From: Mucilaginibacter sp. OK283
Lineage (GTDB): Bacteria > Bacteroidota > Bacteroidia > Sphingobacteriales > Sphingobacteriaceae
Assembly: GCF_900110415.1 (NCBI RefSeq)
Contig: NZ_FODR01000002.1
Location: forward strand, 62,001 to 126,000
Reading direction: 5' to 3'
DNA length: 64,000 nt
Both the position numbers and the translations under genes were made by a program. Position 1 is the stretch's first letter. Each line of letters starts with the position of its first letter. Below the pieces are notes generated by a model that had not been told where the DNA came from, made no database searches, and saw nothing but the letters and a program-made list of their open reading frames with translations. Below, piece by piece: positions 16,235 to 24,375 of the stretch.

Positions 16235-19200
16235 ATGAAAAAAACAAGAAGGGCATTTGCCATTCCGGGTGCCCCCGTATGCCTTAAAGTTATTTTGCTA
16301 ATGAAAGCAGTTTTCTTGCTAATCCTGGTTACCTGCATGCAGGTTTCGGCCAGTGTTTATTCACAACAGAAATTTACACTCAGCATTAAGCAAACCGAGG
16401 TAAGTACTATACTTGCCAAAATTCAAAAACAAAGCGATTACCGTTTCTTTTACAACTACGCCGCCATAAAAAAACTGGGCAAGGTTGATCTTGACGTTAA
16501 AAACGCTTCTATCGAACAAGTGTTGAGCTCGCTTATGGACAATAAGCTGCCCTACAAAATGGCCGATGACCACGTAGTGATCATATCAACAGCCGAAACC
16601 ACCAATGCCCTTTTGCTTGTAAAAGGAAAAGTGGTTGATGGCAAAGGCGAACCGCTCATTGGCGTAAACATAAGGCTGCAGGGTACCAACCTTGGGGTAA
16701 CAACTGATGTTAACGGTAACTTCGTGATAAATGCCCCGGTTAACGGTGTATTGGAGTTTAGTTATATAGGCTTCGAGAAAAAGATAGTGACCGTAACCGG
16801 CGATCAGGCCTTGTCTATCACGCTTGTTGCCCTGCCATCGGCTTTAACTGAAGTTGTTGTAGTAGGTTATGGTACCAGTAAAAAAGTAGATGTAACTGGT
16901 TCTGTAGCCAGCGTAAAAGGTGCCGAGATTCAAAACTTGCCGGTAGCGTCTGCAGCGCAGGCATTAGATGGCCGTGCAAGCGGTGTAAACATTGTACGTA
17001 ACGATGGTTCGCCTGGCGCGGCCCCAAGTATCCGTATTCGAGGTACCGGTACGTTAAATGATGCCAACCCGCTGGTGGTTGTTGATGGTGTGCCTACCAG
17101 CAACCCCGATGCGTTAAGTGACATCAACCCTAACGATATAGCTTCGGTAGATATATTGAAAGATGCATCCGCTGCGGCTATTTATGGTACGCGTGCTGCC
17201 AATGGCGTAGTGCTGGTAACTACCAGAAAAGGTAATTACAATCAAAAATTGGCCACCAATGTTAACTTTTACAACGGTTTTTCAAATACCACCAAGTATT
17301 TGAGCCTGCTGACAGCCCCCGATCTTTACAAATTGAAAAGGGAACGCTACACTAATGATGGTGTTGCAATTGACGCGCCCTGGAACGATACTTATTATTC
17401 CACCCAAAGAACCGACTGGCAGCGGGCCATTATGAAAACCGGCCATGTTACCAACGGCGATGTCAGCATTACAGGTGGTAACGAGGTATCCAACTATTAT
17501 TTTTCGACCGCTGTTTATAATGAGGATGGTATCATCGATAAAACCAACTTCAAACGCTTCAGCACCCGTATCAATTCAGAACATAAAGTAAGCAGCTGGT
17601 TAAAACTGGGCGAAAATATCCAGTTGAGCTATGCCAATAACAATGGTTTTGATAATAACAATTCGCAAACAGGTTTAATTTTTTCGGCGTTACGTTTTAA
17701 TCCTGCCATACCATTGGTTAATGCCGACGGATCATATGGTACTTCAAAGGCTTTTGCCAACCAGTTGGGCGATATAAACAGCCCTTATGCAACCATCCAG
17801 GAGGCAGATAGGTTTAACAAAAAATACCGCGCCCTGGCCAATGCCTTTGCCGAGGTTACGTTTTTGAAAGAATTAAAACTACGGGTAAACTATGCATATG
17901 ATGGTACCCTGAACCGCACATACAATTTCAACTTAGCCGATGTTAACCAGGCACGGCAAAATACAACTTCGCAGTTAACACAAACCGAAGGCGAACTGTC
18001 ATCTCAATTGCTTGAATCATTCCTTACCTATGATAAGGTTTTTGGCAAAAGCCACGTAACGTTTACCGGTGGCTACTCCTACCAAAACTTTAAAACCTAC
18101 GGCTTTAACGCCTGGCGATTAGGGTATGATGATACTTCAGAAGATCAAAGGGTGCTTAGCCTTGGTAACAGCCAGTTCAATTCAAGCGTAGTTCCTGATG
18201 AATCGTCATTACAATCGGGCTTTGGCAGGTTATTTTATGATTACGATAGCAGGTTCCTGGCAACATTAACCTTCCGTGCGGATGGATCATCAAAGTTTGC
18301 ACCAACCAAAAGATGGGGATATTTCCCGGCATTTTCTTTGGGCTGGAGGTTATCAAACGAGCAGTTCATCAAAAATATATCGTGGATAAGCAACCTGAAG
18401 CTAACCGGTGGTTATGGCGAGTTGGGTAACCAAAACATAGGTACATTTCAATACGCCAGCTTAATTAAACTGGGCAGTACCTATGAAAACAATGGCTACA
18501 CATTTGGCGGCACAGGTTATACAGGTGCAGCAGTTTACAGCCTGGCCAATCCTGATATTGCATGGGAACGTACAGCCATGACCAATGTGAGCGTTGATGC
18601 CGGTTTTTTAAATAACCAGTTATCAACAACTTTAACCTGGTTTAACAAAAACACCAAGGATATGCTTTTATCGCCACCTGTTGTAGGGGCGGCAGGCTCT
18701 GTATCTATCCCTAACCAAAACATCGGTACCATGAACAATCACGGTGTTGAGTTTGAAGTTAATTACCAGGGCGGTAATAAAGTAAAGTACTCTGTTGGTG
18801 CTAATGCCTCGTTCATCAAAAACAAGGTAACCAAGCTGAACGGCGAAGGTACATTTGTGGGCGCCACAGTTTACGGCCGTTCAAGCCAGGAAATTTCCAG
18901 AACCTACCAGGGCCAGCCAATAGCCTCATTTTATGGCTGGAAAACCAATGGCTTGTATCAAACGCAGGCTGATATAGATAATGATCCTGCCTTGAAAAAT
19001 GACCCCCGCAAGGCTAATATTAAACCGGGCGACGTACGTTTTCTTGATTTAAATAGCGATGGACTGATTGATGGTAACGATCGTACTAATCTTGGTAATC
19101 CAAACCCGAATGTTACGGCAGGTTTACAGGGCAGTATCTCCTATAAAGGGTTCGACCTTTCGGTAAACTTTACCGGGGTATTTGGTGTAAGCCTGTATAA

Positions 19201-19603
19201 TGCCGATAGGATGCAAGGTATAGATCCTACTTATCCGTTTAACCTGTATGCCGAAGACTTAGGACGCTGGACAGGCGCCGGTACAAGCAATACCATCCCA
19301 AGAATGTCTTTGGATCGTGCGAACGATAACTATCGTACATCTGACCTGTTTGTAGAAAGCGGAAACTACGTGAGCCTTAAAAACGCCACGTTAGGTTATA
19401 CGCTGCCTGTTACCTGGACAAAAAAGGCCGCTCTGAAAGGAGTAAGGCTTTATGCATCGGGCCAGAACCTGTTTTTTATAACCAACTATAAAGGCTATAC
19501 GCCCGAGTTAGGTTATACTAACGGTAACCTGCAAAGAGGGGTCGACGTAGCACAGTATCCGTCGGTAAGAACAATCACATTCGGTTTAACAGTTAAATTA
19601 TAA
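16235..19603 (+). CDS. SusC-type TonB-dependent outer-membrane transporter, locus 1, 1122 aa
   Basis: Start at ATG 16235 (MKKTRRAFAIPG). After the signal region there is an N-terminal secretin/TonB (STN) domain (FTLSIKQTEVSTILAKIQ), which talks to FecR, then a carboxypeptidase regulatory-like domain (KGKVVDGKGEPLIGVNI) and the SusC signature plug with VVVGYGTSKKVDVTGSV and DASAAAIYGTRAANGVVLVTT. The remaining 900 residues form the beta barrel ending in a VKL-type C-terminus. It imports oligosaccharides captured by SusD. susD follows after 4 bases. The glycan cannot be deduced directly, but the linked enzymes (GH89, GH35, GH92) suggest an N-acetylglucosamine-, galactose- and mannose-containing glycan. 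Confidence 0.93.
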   Translation: MKKTRRAFAIPGAPVCLKVILLMKAVFLLILVTCMQVSASVYSQQKFTLSIKQTEVSTILAKIQKQSDYRFFYNYAAIKKLGKVDLDVKNASIEQVLSSLMDNKLPYKMADDHVVIISTAETTNALLLVKGKVVDGKGEPLIGVNIRLQGTNLGVTTDVNGNFVINAPVNGVLEFSYIGFEKKIVTVTGDQALSITLVALPSALTEVVVVGYGTSKKVDVTGSVASVKGAEIQNLPVASAAQALDGRASGVNIVRNDGSPGAAPSIRIRGTGTLNDANPLVVVDGVPTSNPDALSDINPNDIASVDILKDASAAAIYGTRAANGVVLVTTRKGNYNQKLATNVNFYNGFSNTTKYLSLLTAPDLYKLKRERYTNDGVAIDAPWNDTYYSTQRTDWQRAIMKTGHVTNGDVSITGGNEVSNYYFSTAVYNEDGIIDKTNFKRFSTRINSEHKVSSWLKLGENIQLSYANNNGFDNNNSQTGLIFSALRFNPAIPLVNADGSYGTSKAFANQLGDINSPYATIQEADRFNKKYRALANAFAEVTFLKELKLRVNYAYDGTLNRTYNFNLADVNQARQNTTSQLTQTEGELSSQLLESFLTYDKVFGKSHVTFTGGYSYQNFKTYGFNAWRLGYDDTSEDQRVLSLGNSQFNSSVVPDESSLQSGFGRLFYDYDSRFLATLTFRADGSSKFAPTKRWGYFPAFSLGWRLSNEQFIKNISWISNLKLTGGYGELGNQNIGTFQYASLIKLGSTYENNGYTFGGTGYTGAAVYSLANPDIAWERTAMTNVSVDAGFLNNQLSTTLTWFNKNTKDMLLSPPVVGAAGSVSIPNQNIGTMNNHGVEFEVNYQGGNKVKYSVGANASFIKNKVTKLNGEGTFVGATVYGRSSQEISRTYQGQPIASFYGWKTNGLYQTQADIDNDPALKNDPRKANIKPGDVRFLDLNSDGLIDGNDRTNLGNPNPNVTAGLQGSISYKGFDLSVNFTGVFGVSLYNADRMQGIDPTYPFNLYAEDLGRWTGAGTSNTIPRMSLDRANDNYRTSDLFVESGNYVSLKNATLGYTLPVTWTKKAALKGVRLYASGQNLFFITNYKGYTPELGYTNGNLQRGVDVAQYPSVRTITFGLTVKL

Positions 19604-19607
19604 GATC

Positions 19608-21083
19608 ATGAAATCGAAAAAAATATTATATATGCTTACGGCACTTGCTCTGTTTGGCAGCAGCTGTAAAAAAGCGCTCGATTTAAAGCAACAAGGTGTT
19701 TACAGCTCAACAAACTATTTCCGTAACGAAACGGATGCTGTTAATGCAATAACCGGTATCTACAGCATTTTACCGGAAGAAGATTATATTGGTCACGCGG
19801 AAGCTACATTTGATACACCATCTGACGATTACTGGCGCTCGGGCGACCACGGCGAGGATGAAGGTATTGAAAATTTGACTTATGATGCATCAAACGCGGC
19901 TATCAGGTACCCATGGAAGTGGAGATATGAAGAAATTAACCGCGCTACTAATTGTATCATCAATATCCCTAAAATCACCGCCATTTCTGCCGATGTTAAA
20001 AGCCGCAGCATGGGCGAAGCTTATTTCCTTAGGGCTTTTGGTTACTGGCGGTTAATGGTTATTCATGGTGATGTGCCTATCATTACCGAGGATGACTATA
20101 CCAAACTGAATTTTAACGTACCTAAATCGCCTATTGAAGAAGTACGCAAACAAATAGAAAGCGACTTATTGAAGGCGGTTGACATGCTGCCCGAAAGCTA
20201 TGGTGCAGCAGATCGTGGCCGTGTAAGTAAAGGAACAGCTCTTGGCCTTTTAACCAAGCTGTACATGTATTGGGAAAAACTTCCGGAGGCCATTGCAACC
20301 GGTCAAAAAGTAATATCCAATTCGCACTATGCATTGGCTGCTAATTACAGCGATAACTTTACCCGTGCAAATGAAAACAGTACCGAGATTCTTTTCTCTA
20401 TCCAGGCGGTACAAAACGTGGTACAAAACGATTTTACGGTTTACTACATTCCACGCCCTTGGGGTGGTTACGGCTTTAGCCAGCCTTTACAGGGCTTGGC
20501 CAATGAATTTGAACCGAATGACCCCCGCAAAGCAGCAACGTTATTAAGTGTTGGCGATAAGGTTGACCTTGGCGATGGTAACGGCTTAACCACTTTTACC
20601 GCCGATTTGTCGGCAACCGGTTTTGCATTTAAAAAGTATGCCGTATTTAATACTGCGGCCGATGGCGGCGGGGTTGATCATAGCTTCGCGGTGCCTTTAA
20701 TGCGGTCGGCAGATATTTACCTGCTGGTAGCCGAGGCGCTTATCCGTACACAGGGTGCAGGTGCAGGTGATGCCTTGATAAACCAGGTGCGCCGCCGCGC
20801 ATCAACGTTGTTGCCACCCGTTGTAGGTGCAGGCATGACACAACTGATACACGAGCGCCGTGTTGAACTTGCCGGCGAAGACCAACGCCATCAGGATTTA
20901 ATGCGTTGGGACAAGAAAAACATTGTTGATATAGCCGCCATATACAACAAAGCGGTATCAAAAGCACCTATCGACCAGTCGAAAACAGTGACTTTTGTTC
21001 GCCCTAAAAATTATTATTTCCCGCTGCCGCAGGTAGAAATTGATAAGAGTAAAGGCGTTTTAGTACAAAATCCAAACTTTTAA
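19608..21083 (+). CDS. SusD-type glycan-binding lipoprotein, locus 1, 491 aa
   Basis: Surface lipoprotein that captures glycans for SusC. The start MKSKKILYMLTALALFGSSCKK has a lipobox GSSC. The tetratricopeptide-rich SusD fold shows with the N-terminal region (YFRNETDAVNAITGIYS), the RAFGYWRLMVIHGDVPII stretch and the C-terminal PLPQVEIDKSKGVLVQNPNF pattern. It lies four bases after susC, and a terminator follows it at 21099-21158. Confidence 0.92.
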   Translation: MKSKKILYMLTALALFGSSCKKALDLKQQGVYSSTNYFRNETDAVNAITGIYSILPEEDYIGHAEATFDTPSDDYWRSGDHGEDEGIENLTYDASNAAIRYPWKWRYEEINRATNCIINIPKITAISADVKSRSMGEAYFLRAFGYWRLMVIHGDVPIITEDDYTKLNFNVPKSPIEEVRKQIESDLLKAVDMLPESYGAADRGRVSKGTALGLLTKLYMYWEKLPEAIATGQKVISNSHYALAANYSDNFTRANENSTEILFSIQAVQNVVQNDFTVYYIPRPWGGYGFSQPLQGLANEFEPNDPRKAATLLSVGDKVDLGDGNGLTTFTADLSATGFAFKKYAVFNTAADGGGVDHSFAVPLMRSADIYLLVAEALIRTQGAGAGDALINQVRRRASTLLPPVVGAGMTQLIHERRVELAGEDQRHQDLMRWDKKNIVDIAAIYNKAVSKAPIDQSKTVTFVRPKNYYFPLPQVEIDKSKGVLVQNPNF

Positions 21084-21098
21084 GTAAAATGATCTATT

Positions 21099-21158
21099 AA
21101 ATGCCGGTAGCCAGCAATAATTTGTTAAGTCAATTTGTGTTGGTCACCGGCATTTTTA
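21099..21158 (+). terminator. Terminator after susD of locus 1
   Basis: AAATGCCGGT (21099-21108) pairs with ACCGGCATTT (21146-21155, then TT) over an inner AGCCAGCAA / TTGTGTTGGT stem. The T-rich tail ends the susCD transcript and separates it from the enzyme genes downstream. Confidence 0.7.
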
Positions 21159-21162
21159 TTTA

Positions 21163-21194
21163 TTTAAACAGAGTACGATTTAAACAGAGTACGA
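21163..21194. repeat. Direct repeat of 16 bp (two copies)
   Basis: TTTAAACAGAGTACGA occurs back to back at 21163-21178 and 21179-21194, just after the susD terminator. It may be slippage or a small tandem duplication. Confidence 0.8.
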
Positions 21195-21223
21195 TGCGTA
21201 CCGCTCTTTTTAAAACAAAAAAA

Positions 21224-21352
21224 TGTCATTTCGATGGAGCGGCGCAGGAATGGGCAATGGGGCGAAAGAGAAATCTTATACGCCCTGCATAGATTGATTT
21301 GTCGGATTGCAAGGCGTACAAGATTTCTCCTCGTACCTCGTTCGAAATGACA
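21224..21352. repeat. Palindromic element type A (copy 1)
   Basis: Begins TGTCATTTCGA and ends TCGAAATGACA, with inner arms GAGAAATCTT / AAGATTTCTCC. The same element is at 24230-24332 and 47465-47596. It lies in the susD-GH89 gap. It is a hairpin-forming MITE- or REP-like intergenic repeat. Confidence 0.75.
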
Positions 21353-21447
21353 ATAGTTTTATGAAATTAGAATTTAGAAGACGTGTACAGTAATCGTTTT
21401 AAGAAAGCTTGAAAGGGCTTATTTATTTTAGAAAGCAAGGCATATCA

Positions 21448-23646
21448 ATGAGAAAGTGGTTGTTTATTTTTATAGGAGTCGCATGCGGCTTAAATGCCAA
21501 TGCGCAGGTTGATCAGCAGGCATCCATCAGCTTTATAAACCGGGTAATTCCAGGCAGGGCAAGCGCTTTTGTAATTGAAGCTATCCCGCAGGATAACAAT
21601 AAAGATGCGTTTGAGCTGGATAGCCGCGACGGTAAAATAGTATTGCGTGGTAACAACGGGCTATCTGTAGCTGCAGCTTTAAATTATTACCTTAAAACCT
21701 ACTGCTTTTGCGATATAGGCTGGAATGGTACTAATTTAAACCTGCCTGCAAACCTGCCCGGGGTAACCGCCAAAATTCATAAAACCACGCCTTATCAATA
21801 CCGCTATTACCTTAACTACTGCACATTTAATTATACCATGGCCTGGTGGGACTGGGCCCGCTGGCAAAAAGAAATTGACTGGATGGCGCTCAACGGTATC
21901 AACATGCCGCTGGCTATTACCGGCGAAGAAGCTATTTGGCAGGATGTATACAAAAGCATGGGCTTTACCGATAAAGAACTGGACGCATTTTTTTGCGGGC
22001 CGGCCTATTTTTCCTGGTTTTGGATGGGCAACATTGATGCCTGGGGCGGCCCGCTGCCACAGCATTGGATGGATAGCCACAGGGCACTGCAAAAAAAGAT
22101 CCTGGAGCGCGAACGTTCATTCGGCATGAAACCGGTATTGTCGTCATTTACCGGCCATGTACCGCCGTCGTTTAAAGACAGGTTCCCGAAAGCCAAAGTA
22201 AAAAGAACAAACTGGGATGCAGGCTTTCCTGATGTATTCATTCTTGATCCTGATGATGAACTTTTTGAAACCATCGGCAAAAAATATATCGAAGCTCAAA
22301 ACAAGGAGTTTGGTACCGACCATTTATACTCGGCCGATACTTTTAACGAGAATGTACCACCCACAAATGATTCAACCTACCTGGATGGCATGAGCAAAAA
22401 AGTATTCCGCTCCATGACCGCTGCCGACCCAAAAGCGGTTTGGGTAATGCAGGGCTGGATGTTTCATTACAACAATAAATTCTGGCAGCCGCAACAAATA
22501 AAAGCCCTGCTGAACGCGGTACCTAACGACCAAATGATTGTACTTGATTTGTACAGCGATTCGCACCCGGTATGGAACCGTACCGAAGCCTACTATGGCA
22601 AGCCCTGGATTTGGAGTATGCTGCAAAACTTTGGCGGCAACATCAGCCTGTTTGGCCGCATGCGCCACGTGGCTGCTGATCCGGCCGTCGCCCTGCATGA
22701 TCCCGAATCAAAAAACCTGGTTGGTATAGGCATAACGCCCGAAGGTATTGAACAAAACCCGGCCCTGTTTGCCCTGATGCTGGAGAATGTTTGGCGCGAT
22801 ACACCGATTGATGCCGATGCCTGGGTAAATAATTATGCCCACAGGCGCTACGGGCAAACCAATGCCAACGCCTCCGAAGCCTGGCATATATTACTGAACA
22901 CTGTTTACAGCAGTGGCCTGAGCGAGGGTGGCCCCGAATCGATCATTGTGGCCAGGCCAACCATGCAGAAAACTATCGACAGGGTTTTAACCAAATTGAG
23001 CTATGATCCCCTAAAACTGGCCAAAGCCTGGGAGCTATTGGTAAACGCTGCCGATAGCCTGAAACAAAGCGACGGCTATCAATACGATATAATTGACGTA
23101 ACCCGGCAGGTGCTGGCCAACTATGCGTCGCCATTGCAGCAAAAAATGGCATCGGCCTATAAAAGCGGCGATAAGGAAGCCTTTAAACAATACAGCACAG
23201 CCTTTTTACAGCTGATGGATGACATGGACGATTTGCTAAGCACCCGCAAAGATTTTTTATTGGGCAAATGGATTAACGAGGCCAGGGCCAACGGCATTAC
23301 CGACAAAGAAAAGAACCTGTATGAACTAAACTCCCGCGACCTGGTAACCCTTTGGGGCGATAAAGAAAGCGGATTGAGCGAATACTCCAACAGGCAATGG
23401 GCGGGCTTAATAAAAGGCTATTACAAACAACGCTGGGAACTATACTTTAGCCAGCTAAACAAAGCCATGGCCACAGGCGCCGCCTTTGATGCCAAAGCAT
23501 TTGACGCCCAGGTGAAAAACTGGGAATGGCAATGGGTAAACAAACACGATAACGCCTATACCGATGTTGCTAAAGGCGACGGGGTACAAAAGGCGAAGGC
23601 GCTGTTTGCAAAGTATAATAGTTTGGTGTTGCAGGCGACGTATTGA
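21448..23646 (+). CDS. Alpha-N-acetylglucosaminidase, GH89 (NAGLU homologue), locus 1, 732 aa
   Basis: Removes terminal alpha-N-acetylglucosamine. The start is ATG at 21448 with a Sec signal ending LNANAQ, so it acts in the periplasm or outside. Conserved blocks include TPYQYRYYLNYCTFNYTMAW, DWMALNGINMPLA, GPAYFSWFWMGN and SSFTGHVPPSF. Candidate catalytic glutamates are Glu301 in ADTFNENVPP, at the place of human NAGLU Glu316, and Glu432 in TPEGIEQNP, at the place of Glu446; these equivalences are from memory of the family. The neighbour downstream in the operon encodes a homologue of HGSNAT, the human enzyme that acts just before NAGLU. A second copy is at 43950-46169. Confidence 0.9.
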   Translation: MRKWLFIFIGVACGLNANAQVDQQASISFINRVIPGRASAFVIEAIPQDNNKDAFELDSRDGKIVLRGNNGLSVAAALNYYLKTYCFCDIGWNGTNLNLPANLPGVTAKIHKTTPYQYRYYLNYCTFNYTMAWWDWARWQKEIDWMALNGINMPLAITGEEAIWQDVYKSMGFTDKELDAFFCGPAYFSWFWMGNIDAWGGPLPQHWMDSHRALQKKILERERSFGMKPVLSSFTGHVPPSFKDRFPKAKVKRTNWDAGFPDVFILDPDDELFETIGKKYIEAQNKEFGTDHLYSADTFNENVPPTNDSTYLDGMSKKVFRSMTAADPKAVWVMQGWMFHYNNKFWQPQQIKALLNAVPNDQMIVLDLYSDSHPVWNRTEAYYGKPWIWSMLQNFGGNISLFGRMRHVAADPAVALHDPESKNLVGIGITPEGIEQNPALFALMLENVWRDTPIDADAWVNNYAHRRYGQTNANASEAWHILLNTVYSSGLSEGGPESIIVARPTMQKTIDRVLTKLSYDPLKLAKAWELLVNAADSLKQSDGYQYDIIDVTRQVLANYASPLQQKMASAYKSGDKEAFKQYSTAFLQLMDDMDDLLSTRKDFLLGKWINEARANGITDKEKNLYELNSRDLVTLWGDKESGLSEYSNRQWAGLIKGYYKQRWELYFSQLNKAMATGAAFDAKAFDAQVKNWEWQWVNKHDNAYTDVAKGDGVQKAKALFAKYNSLVLQATY

Positions 23647-23733
23647 TAAAGTAGGTTATTTTCCATCTGTCATAATGAGTGGTAAAATCCATTGATTAGG
23701 AAGGAAAAGTGACGACTATCGCATGGCGGCCAA

Positions 23734-23904
23734 GACTCACCCGGCGAGGCTGCGCCCGCCACCCTCTCTTCACCTGCGGTGGAAAGAGGGGCTTGAGTGT
23801 TGAAAATCAACATGTTATAAAGGGAAAAAAATAATAAATTTTCAAGCCCCTCTTTCCGGCGAAGCCGAAGAGAGGGTGGCGGGCGGAGCCTCGCCGGGTG
23901 AGTC
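23734..23904. repeat. Palindromic element type B (copy 1), 171 bp
   Basis: Starts GACTCACCCGGCGAGGC and ends GCCTCGCCGGGTGAGTC, with long arms that include GCCACCCTCTCTTC / GAAGAGAGGGTGGC. Fills most of the gap between GH89 and GH35. Confidence 0.8.
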
Positions 23905-23990
23905 TTAGCCAGCGTTTAAAGCCGACCGTATCGGTGAAGATGCCTATAGAGACACAGGCATCGGGAAAAGAATGACGTATGTTGCAGGCG

Positions 23991-24160
23991 GCGACGACTC
24001 ACCCCGAACATCGCTACGCTCGTTCTGCCCCTCTCTCCGACTGCGTCGTATAGAGGGGCTAAAAAAGAAAAAGGTAAGAAAATAAAAATGAGCTTCACCC
24101 TCTTTGCGGCTTTAGCCGGAGAGGGTCGGCCAGCGCAGCGTAGCCGGGGTGAGTCGTCGC
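23991..24160. repeat. Palindromic element type B (copy 2), diverged
   Basis: Arms GCGACGACTCACCCC (23991-24005) and GGGGTGAGTCGTCGC (24146-24160) are exact reverse complements. It contains the same CCCTCTCTCCG / GGAGAGGG theme as copy 1. Confidence 0.75.
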
Positions 24161-24229
24161 CTGCGTTCAAAGCCGGGCGTATCAATAATAATGACTGTTG
24201 GGTCACTGTCATCGGAAAAAATATCTCCG

Positions 24230-24332
24230 TGTCATTTCGAACGAGGAACGAGGAGAAATCTTATAAGCCCTGTAAACCGAATATGCATATAGAATGCGGC
24301 TCGTATAAGATTTCTCCTTCGTCGAAATGACA
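24230..24332. repeat. Palindromic element type A (copy 2)
   Basis: TGTCATTTCGAACGAGG opens it and CGTCGAAATGACA closes it, with GGAGAAATCTTATA / TATAAGATTTCTCC arms inside. It ends 44 bases before the GH35 start. Confidence 0.75.
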
Positions 24333-24375
24333 TGGTTGTTTTATAATTTATAACAACAATCAGGTTTTCGTAACT